The notes under the pieces: generated by a model
What the model saw: the letters and a program-made list of their open reading frames with translations, nothing else
Told to the model about the DNA's origin: nothing
Databases searched by the model: none
Shown here: piece by piece, positions 1 through 5,900 of the stretch
How the letters are laid out: each line of letters opens with the position of its first letter
Numbering within the stretch: position 1 is the first letter of the stretch
Assembly (NCBI GenBank): GCA_030040115.1
Contig: JASHUH010000024.1
Coordinates: 1-7,683 of the forward strand
Source: Acidobacteriaceae bacterium
GTDB lineage: Bacteria; Acidobacteriota; Terriglobia; Terriglobales; Acidobacteriaceae
Direction of reading: 5' to 3'
Length of the DNA: 7,683 nucleotides
Translations under genes and position numbers: made by a program

Positions 1-1398
1 ATCATGGTCTTTTTCTTCCTGGTGCCGTCGGTTCCGGCCACCATCGGTAACTTCGTGATCCCCATTATGGTGGGGGCGAAAGACCTGGCGCTGCCGAAGA
101 TCAACCTGCTGAGCTGGTATCTCTACGTCATTGCCGGCATCATGATGATCTACACCATGAGCGTCGGCGGAGTGGACACCGGCTGGACCTTCACCACCCC
201 GCTCTCCACGCATTACTTGAACACCCACGTGGTCTCGGCCGGCCTGGCGGTGTTTGTGGCCGGTTTCAGCTCCATCTTTACCGGACTCAACTTTATTGTG
301 ACCATCCACAAGATGCGTTGCCCGGGCATGACCTGGTTCCGGTTGCCACTGTTTGTCTGGTCTAACTACGCGGGCGCCATCCTGATGGTGCTGGGCACGC
401 CGGTGCTCGCCATCACCCTGGTGCTCATCGTGCTCGAGCGGACGCTGGGCATCGGCGTCTTCGATCCGGCTAAAGGCGGGGACCCGCTGCTGTTCCAGCA
501 CCTGTTCTGGTTCTACTCCCACCCCGCCGTCTACATCATGATTCTGCCTGGTTTCGGCGTGATCTCCGAGGTGGTCTCCACCTTCAGCCGAAAGCGCGTT
601 TTCGGGTACACCGCGGTGGCGTTCTCTTCGGTGGCCATCGCGGTTTTCGGGTTCTTTGTGTGGGCCCACCACATGTTCATCATGGGGATTTCCAACTACT
701 CCGCGCTGGTGTTTTCGCTTCTGACCATGCTGGTTGCGGTGCCCTCGGTCATTAAGATTTACAATTGGGCCTTCACGCTGTATAAGGGCTCGATCACCTT
801 TGAAACGCCCATGCTTTACTCCCTCGGATTCATGGGCCTGTTCACGATCGGCGGATTGACCGGAGTCTTTCTCGGCTCGACGGGCACCGACATCCATCTC
901 ACCGAAACGTATTTTGTGGTTGCCCACTTCCACTTTGTGATGGTCGGCGGCATGTTAATGGCCTTCCTCTCCGGAATTCATTTCTGGTGGCCCAAGTGGA
1001 CCGGGCGGATGTATCCCGAGAAAATCTCGCAGTTCGCGGCGGTGGTCACGTACATCGGATTCAACCTGACCTTCTTTCCGCAGTTTATTTTGGGCATGCT
1101 GGGCATGCCGCGGCGCTACGCCTCGTATCCGCCGGAATTTCAGGTGCTGAATGTGTTTTCGACCGCCGGGGCTACAGTTCTTGGGGTTGGTTACCTGCTA
1201 CCTCTCCTCTACCTCACCTGGTCGCTCAAATACGGCGCCATTGCCGGCAGCAATCCCTGGCAGGCGACGGGGCTGGAATGGCAGATTCAGTCGCCTCCGC
1301 TGACCGAAAATTTCGTTGAGACGCCCGTTATGGACCACGAAGCCTACGATTACGAATGGCTGGAACGCCATCAAGCAAGCGAGGTCGCCAGTGTCTGA
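1..1398 (+). CDS. ctaD: Cytochrome c oxidase subunit I, A2-type heme-copper oxidase (5' partial)
   Basis: Catalytic subunit of the membrane terminal oxidase: it reduces O2 to water with electrons from cytochrome c and pumps protons. The frame is open from base 1 and ends with TGA at 1396-1398, giving 465 residues. About the first 80-110 residues are missing, including the N-terminal heme a ligand His. Visible ligands (window residue numbers) are H174 (CuB) with the Tyr to be cross-linked, Y178; H223-H224 (CuB); H309 (heme a3) and H311 (heme a); and R371-R372, the heme propionate arginines in MPRRY. Lys252 matches the K-channel Lys, and the D-channel Asp and Asn are kept in KDLALPKIN. Helix VI reads FYSHPAVY, the YSHP signature of A2-type oxidases, with no Glu. 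The usual Mg-site His-Asp pair is Thr301-Glu302. The protein ends soon after helix XII, with no fused subunit III. Identity is certain; A2 typing is from family knowledge. Confidence 0.97.
   Translation: MMVFFFLVPSVPATIGNFVIPIMVGAKDLALPKINLLSWYLYVIAGIMMIYTMSVGGVDTGWTFTTPLSTHYLNTHVVSAGLAVFVAGFSSIFTGLNFIVTIHKMRCPGMTWFRLPLFVWSNYAGAILMVLGTPVLAITLVLIVLERTLGIGVFDPAKGGDPLLFQHLFWFYSHPAVYIMILPGFGVISEVVSTFSRKRVFGYTAVAFSSVAIAVFGFFVWAHHMFIMGISNYSALVFSLLTMLVAVPSVIKIYNWAFTLYKGSITFETPMLYSLGFMGLFTIGGLTGVFLGSTGTDIHLTETYFVVAHFHFVMVGGMLMAFLSGIHFWWPKWTGRMYPEKISQFAAVVTYIGFNLTFFPQFILGMLGMPRRYASYPPEFQVLNVFSTAGATVLGVGYLLPLLYLTWSLKYGAIAGSNPWQATGLEWQIQSPPLTENFVETPVMDHEAYDYEWLERHQASEVASV
1381..1384 (+). promoter_or_regulatory. 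Ribosome binding site of subunit III (inside ctaD)
   Basis: GAGG lies six bases before the GTG at 1391, inside the last codons of subunit I. It is the main reason for choosing this GTG over the upstream TTG at 1316, and it implies translational coupling of subunits I and III. Confidence 0.6.
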
Positions 1399-2155
1399 CA
1401 GCACCACCATCGCCAACGCCGAGCTGGCGGAAGCCGGCCACCCACATAGAGAGCACCCGCCCTTCCAGCGCCACCACTTCGAGTCGGTGGTGCAGCAGTT
1501 TGACGCCACCAATTTCGCCATGTGGCTCTTTCTGCTCACCGAAGTGATGTTCTTCGGTGGTTTGTTCATGTCGTACCTGATCATGCGCAACTGGTACTAC
1601 CCCGCCTTTGTCGAGGGCTCGCATTTTTTAAGCATTTTCTGGGGCACCTCGAACACTGCGGTGCTGATCACTTCGAGTTTCACCGTGGCCATGGGCGTAT
1701 GGTGCGCGCAGACGCGGCGCAAGAATGGTTTGATTCTGTGCCTGATCCTGACTTTCATCCTCGGCCTGATGTTTCTCTGCATCAAGGGCATCGAATGGCA
1801 CGACGAATGGGTGGAATACCATGTTCCGGGGTTGCACTTCAGCCCGGAATCGTTTCTCAATCCTGCGTCGGCGCCCGAGGTTTACAACGAATATCACGAC
1901 AAGCCGCTTTCGCTGGGCATGGCCGACAAGACCGAGTTGTACTTCTTTCTTTACTTCGCCATGACCGGCATGCACGCGCTGCACATGGTAGTGGGCATCG
2001 GCATTCTGACCTATATCATTTTCCGCGCCTGGGCGGGCGCTTACACTACCGGGCATGTAACTTTTGTCGAAAACTTCGGGCTTTACTGGCACTTTGTCGA
2101 CATTATCTGGATATTTTTGTACCCGCTGCTCTACCTCATCAGCCGGCACCAATGA
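1391..2155 (+). CDS. ctaE: Cytochrome c oxidase subunit III
   Basis: Integral membrane subunit that stabilises subunit I and supports proton uptake. The chosen start is the GTG at 1391, with GAGG upstream and an 8-nt overlap with the ctaD stop, giving 254 residues. This leaves a hydrophilic, His-rich N-terminus of about 40 residues before helix 1. Five membrane segments are visible, at about residues 42-65, 77-106, 113-135, 188-217 and 228-253. The first contains [12 protein letters not shown], whose Glu51 matches the conserved carboxylate of the family (Glu90 in the bovine protein). The last contains [17 protein letters not shown], the subunit III C-terminal signature. The five-helix form fits caa3-type bacterial oxidases. 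A loop of about 45-50 polar residues between helices 3 and 4 is longer than I expect. Identity is certain; the start is likely. Confidence 0.95.
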   Translation: MSDSTTIANAELAEAGHPHREHPPFQRHHFESVVQQFDATNFAMWLFLLTEVMFFGGLFMSYLIMRNWYYPAFVEGSHFLSIFWGTSNTAVLITSSFTVAMGVWCAQTRRKNGLILCLILTFILGLMFLCIKGIEWHDEWVEYHVPGLHFSPESFLNPASAPEVYNEYHDKPLSLGMADKTELYFFLYFAMTGMHALHMVVGIGILTYIIFRAWAGAYTTGHVTFVENFGLYWHFVDIIWIFLYPLLYLISRHQ

Positions 2156-2213
2156 CGCGCCGCTGTTTCGGACTTTAAGGCGGGCGCAGCGGGGTGTGAA
2201 ATCAAGGAATTTT

Positions 2214-2220
2214 GAAGGGA
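2214..2220 (+). promoter_or_regulatory. Ribosome binding site of subunit IV
   Basis: GAAGGGA sits five bases before the ATG at 2226. It fixes this start and rules out the longer in-frame extension that begins at 2064 inside ctaE. Confidence 0.7.
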
Positions 2221-2225
2221 CGACC

Positions 2226-2555
2226 ATGATCGAAGGAACCCACGAGCACAAAGACGAAACCGAAGAGCATATTCATATCGTCAGCCCCAGGATCTACATC
2301 ATTATCGGTGCGACGCTGCTCATCCTTACCGGGACCACCGCGGCGGTGTCGTACATCGAACTGGGGCCCTTCAACGTCGTCGTGGCGCTGGCTATCGCCG
2401 TCCTCAAGGCTATGCTGGTGGTGCTTTTCTTCATGCATTTGAGGTACAGCCCCAGGCTGACCAAGCTGACCGCCATCTCCGGAATCTTCATTTTTCTCGG
2501 CCTCATCAGCATGACGCTGGCTGATTACATCAGCCGCGCCTGGGGCCGCTGGTAA
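2226..2555 (+). CDS. ctaF: Cytochrome c oxidase subunit IV, small prokaryotic type
   Basis: Small accessory membrane subunit of the aa3/caa3 oxidase, 109 residues, the normal size for the prokaryotic COX4 family (caa3 subunit IV). An acidic and His-rich N-terminus of about 20 residues is followed by three hydrophobic helices at about residues 22-44, 49-72 and 80-103. The second carries KAMLVVLFFMHLRYS, close to the family signature of a helix-internal Lys and an FFMHL turn. It follows ctaE after 70 nt with its own good ribosome binding site and no terminator between them, and it is the last gene before a strong terminator, so it closes the operon. The symbol follows the Bacillus naming and is by family and position; the exact role of this subunit is poorly defined even in model species. 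Confidence 0.9.
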   Translation: MIEGTHEHKDETEEHIHIVSPRIYIIIGATLLILTGTTAAVSYIELGPFNVVVALAIAVLKAMLVVLFFMHLRYSPRLTKLTAISGIFIFLGLISMTLADYISRAWGRW

Positions 2556-2581
2556 GCTGTTTCCTTATTCCACAAACTGGA

Positions 2582-2608
2582 GGCCGCCTGCGGGCGGCCC
2601 ATTTTTTT
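2582..2608 (+). terminator. Rho-independent terminator of the oxidase operon
   Basis: A perfect 7-bp GC stem, GGCCGCC (2582-2588) and GGCGGCC (2593-2599), closes a TGCG loop and is followed by CA and seven T (2602-2608). It lies 27 nt after the subunit IV stop, in the right orientation for + strand transcription. Confidence 0.92.
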
Positions 2609-2648
2609 GGCTTGGCGATCGTCTCGAAAGGCTGAACTGGCCGAGGGC

Positions 2649-2668
2649 GCAAGGCGGTGTTGCCTTGC
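2649..2668. repeat. 7-bp inverted repeat in the intergenic region
   Basis: GCAAGGC (2649-2655) and GCCTTGC (2662-2668) face each other across a GGTGTT loop; two more G-C pairs are possible past a one-base bulge. No T tract follows on either side, so it is not an obvious terminator. It lies about 50 bp upstream of the -10 box and could be an operator or a chance structure. Confidence 0.4.
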
Positions 2669-2715
2669 CCGCGCTGATGTGTGGCAGGTCACAAATTGGG
2701 CGTCTTCGCCTGTCC

Positions 2716-2721
2716 TATAAT
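2716..2721 (+). promoter_or_regulatory. Probable -10 box (TATAAT) for the large secreted protein gene
   Basis: A perfect TATAAT in an otherwise GC-rich intergenic region, downstream of the operon terminator and upstream of the next gene. The best -35-like hexamer, TTGGGC at 2696-2701, is only 14 bp away, and the base positions for an extended -10 do not fit. The promoter may therefore need an activator or be weak. The expected transcription start is near 2728, giving a leader of roughly 130 nt. Confidence 0.5.
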
Positions 2722-2727
2722 GGGCCA

Positions 2728-2854
2728 CAATTTCAATTCTGGAAGACGCGTGGTTTTTAAGAGGCGCAAGCCGCTGATTCGCGCCAAACCCCTGTGAATT
2801 TCTGTCATGAAGGGGAAAGCAGGAGCCGGAAAGCGGATGCACAGGGAAGATCGG
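2728..2854 (+). other. Putative 5' leader with two short hairpins
   Basis: Between the predicted start of transcription and the chosen ATG, two stems can form: GGCGC (2763-2767) with GCGCC (2781-2785), and CCCCT (2789-2793) with AGGGG (2811-2815). Purine-rich GGAAAG-like stretches follow. I tried to match this to riboswitch classes I know (c-di-GMP, cobalamin, TPP, glycine, fluoride, SAH) and none fits convincingly. The stems are short and may be chance. The second would overlap an alternative ATG at 2807. Confidence 0.3.
2844..2849 (+). promoter_or_regulatory. Ribosome binding site deciding the start at 2855
   Basis: GGGAAG lies five bases before the ATG at 2855. Other in-frame ATGs are at 2807 (no Shine-Dalgarno), 2837 (AGGAG 11 bases away) and 2915 (AGGGAAG nine bases away, but leaving little basic n-region). 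The 2855 start has the best site and spacing and a normal signal-peptide length. Confidence 0.5.
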
Positions 2855-2965
2855 ATGCTCGGAGAGAAGTTTATCCGGCCCAACCGGAACAGCAGGGCAG
2901 GGAAGTCCGCATGGATGATCGCGCTGGCGCGAGTATGGCTGGCGGGCGCAGCCATGTGTACTGCC
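2855..2965 (+). other. Predicted signal peptide of the giant protein
   Basis: Residues 1-18 form a basic n-region (K5, R8, R11, R14, K17). Residues 19-34 are hydrophobic, with one Arg (R26) in the middle, which is unfavourable. A plausible signal peptidase I site follows A37 (MCTA before QHG). Cys35 is not in a proper lipobox, because residues 32-34 are AAM. The Arg in the core and the doubt about the start keep confidence moderate. Confidence 0.55.
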
Positions 2966-5900
2966 CAGCATGGAACTTCAAGCTCTGGCACTGCGAACCG
3001 TCCACCGCGGGTGGTCGAGGCGGAGCGCTTCCTGGCTGAGCGTGGCTGGACCTTTGGCCACCGGCTCAGCCGACCGGAGGCGCGTACGCAGCGCGGCCGT
3101 GGGCGATCTTACCCAGTTCAAAGTCTAGGCGGGACTCCGCGGCCTCAGGACGCTGCCGGCGCGGCCGCAACCTGGCAGCCTCTCGGCCCCTCCGCCGTCG
3201 AGACCTCGAGCTATGGTCTCGTCACCGGGCGAATCGCCGCCCTGGCGCTGGACCCCTCTGACGCGACCGGCAACCATGTTTATGTAGGAACGACGGGAGG
3301 TGGTGTTTGGGAGGCGGAAAATGCAGCCGTCTCCACGCCTTCTCTCGTTTCGTTTATTCCTCTTACCGACGTGGTTCCGGCGCTTGCCGGCGCCATGGAT
3401 GCATCGATCAGCATCGGCGCTCTTACCGTGCAGCCTGGCGGAACGGGTGTGATTCTGGCCGGGACCGGCGACCCGAACGACGTGCTTGATTCCTATTACG
3501 GCGCCGGCATTCTTCGCTCCACCGACAGCGGCTCAACTTGGAGCCTGGTCCAGCAGACCGTCGATAGGGAAGACGGTCTGGGCGCCTTCGATGCGAGCTT
3601 TCTGGGCGAGGGTTTTGCCGGCTTTGCCTGGAGCACTGTCAATCCGCAACTTGTGGTGGCCGCGGTTTCACAGGCTTACGAAGGCGCTCTGGTGAACGCT
3701 GTGCCCCCCAACACAAGCGTGGAAGGGCTTTATTATTCCACCGACAGCGGCGCATCCTGGCATCTGGGCACGATCACCGATGGCAACGGCGAGGATGTTC
3801 AAGGGCCGCTCGACGCCTTCCCGGAGCCCGACGGCAACGCGGCCACTGCCGTGGTTTGGAACCAGATTCGGCGATTGTTTATTGCCGCCGTGCGTTTTCA
3901 CGGGTATTACCAGTCTGCCGACGGCGTCACCTGGGCGCGCATGGCCGCGCAGCCTGGCTCGGGCTTGACGTCGCAGGTTTGTCCTAACAACATCGGCTCG
4001 ACAGGTTCCATCGCCTGCCCCATCTTTCGCGGCGCGCTGGCGGTCAATCCCCAAACCGGCGACACCTTTGCCTGGACCGTGGACCTCAACAACCAGGACC
4101 AGGGCCTGTGGCAGGACGAATGCGCGCAGAGCGCGGGGGCCTGCGCCAGCCCGAGTCTGACCTTTGCCCAACAGTGGAACACCGCGGCTCTCGAAGAGAA
4201 TACGCCCCAGGGAGCCGTCACCATACCCGACGGCAATTACAATCTCGTGCTGGCCGCCGTCCCCTCCCAGCAGGAAACGCTGGTCCTCGCCGGCGCGAAC
4301 GATCTGTGGGAGACCACCTGCCCGGTGGCGCAGGGCTGCTCCTGGCGCAACACCACCAACTCGACCACCTGCAAGAGCGCGCAGGTGGGCGAGTTCCAGC
4401 ATGCTCTGGCCTGGAACGCCGCAAATCCCCTCGAAATTCTGATCGGCAACGATAGCGGTTTGTGGCGCTCCATGGACGGCGTCGCAGAGACCGGTCCCGC
4501 CTGCAGCGCCACAGACGCGAGCCATTTCCAAAACCTCAATGGCAGCCTAGGCTCGTTGGCAGAACCTCAGAGCCTCTCTCAAATTGTCTCGTCACCCTAC
4601 TTCATGATGGCCGGATTGGGCGTGAATGGAGCCGCGGGCGTCAAAAACACTGCCGCCACTGCAGATTGGCCGCAAATCCTGAGCGGCTACGGAGGCCCGG
4701 TAGCGATCGACCCGGTGAATACGTACAACTGGTACGTGAACGATCAGGATGGAGTAGCCATCTATCTTTGTTCGCAATCCTCCGCTTGCACGCCGGCCGA
4801 TTTCGGCTCCAGCCCGGTGGTCACCGACGCCGACGTCGGCGGAGACGGCGACGTGATGGGCACTCCGGCTCCGTTTCTCGTGGATCCGCTCGATCCAACC
4901 CAGTTGCTGATCGGAACCTGCCGCGTATGGCGCGGTCCGGCCAATGGCATTGCCTGGAGCGCCGGCAACGCCATCAGCCCCATCCTCGACAGCGGGACCA
5001 CAGCCGGCGCCTGCAACGGCGACGCCCTGATCCGTTCCATTGCCGCTCTGCCGTTGGCCACCGGCGGTGAAATTGTCTATGTCGGCATGTATGGCGCCCT
5101 CAATGGCGGCGCCAGCCTGCAAGGTCATGTTTTAGCCGCGACGATCGACGCCGACTCCAGTCTGCCGCCCGTGTGGCAGGATCTGACGCTCAATCCTGTC
5201 ATAAACGACACCAACGCCTTGAACGCCTACGGCCTCGACATTTCCAGCATTTTCATCGATCCCCACGACACTACGGGCAACACCGTGTATGTCACCGTCG
5301 CGGGCATTCCGGATCTCGAAGAGAATGTCCAAACCATTTACAGCTCCACCGATGGCGGCGCGAACTGGACGTCGATCACCGCCAATTTGCCCCCCGCCCC
5401 GGTCAACAGCGTCATTGTCGATCCGCAGAATGCGAATACCGTCTATGCCGCCACCGATCTGGGTGTGTACTTCACCACCGAGGGGGAAAACTGCGCCCAG
5501 TCGCCTTCCAACTGCTGGTCGGCCTTTGGAACCGGCCTCCCCCTGGCTCCGGTGGTTGCGCTCAGCGCCGCGCCGGCAACCGCAACGGCGCAGGCTTTGG
5601 TTGCGGCCACTTACGGCCGCGGCATCTGGCAGACGCTGCTTTGGACCGCCGGCACGAGCCTCACCACGGCAACACCTAGTCCCCCCTCACTGACCTTCCC
5701 TGCGCAAGTCTTCGGAACCGCGAGCGCGGCTCAAACGGTCACCCTGCAAAATTCGGGCGGCATCGCCATGGCGCCTACCTCGATCGCGGTGAGCGGGGAT
5801 TTCAACGAAATCGACAACTGCGTCAATGCATCCATCGCTCCCGGCGCCAGTTGTTCGATTCAAGTTACGTTTACGCCCCAGGCCACCGGCCCTCTGACGG

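Noticed and set aside
1522..2178. Plus-strand open frame of 218 codons overlapping subunit III
   Set aside because: It is out of frame with the clear subunit III protein and its product is His/Arg-rich with no membrane pattern.
2160..2192. Inverted repeat CCGCTG...CAGCGG between ctaE and ctaF as a terminator
   Set aside because: Only 6 bp with a 21-base loop and no T tract; subunit IV clearly belongs to the operon.
2064..2225. N-terminal extension of subunit IV starting inside ctaE
   Set aside because: The extension would be a hydrophilic out-of-frame reading of ctaE; the ATG at 2226 has a good ribosome binding site and gives the normal family length.
2750..2850. Leader as a known riboswitch (c-di-GMP, cobalamin, glycine and others)
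   Set aside because: GCAAGCC and CCAAACC resemble fragments of known motifs, but the conserved cores and helix order are not there.
2957..2959. Cys35 of the giant protein as a lipoprotein attachment site
   Set aside because: The preceding residues AAM do not fit the lipobox, which needs a small residue directly before the Cys.
3668..4531. A 287-codon open frame on the minus strand
   Set aside because: It lies wholly antisense to the propeller region of the giant protein, its product is Gly/Ala/Arg-rich with no recognisable motif, and the plus-strand frame has clear Asp boxes. It is a shadow of GC-rich coding DNA.
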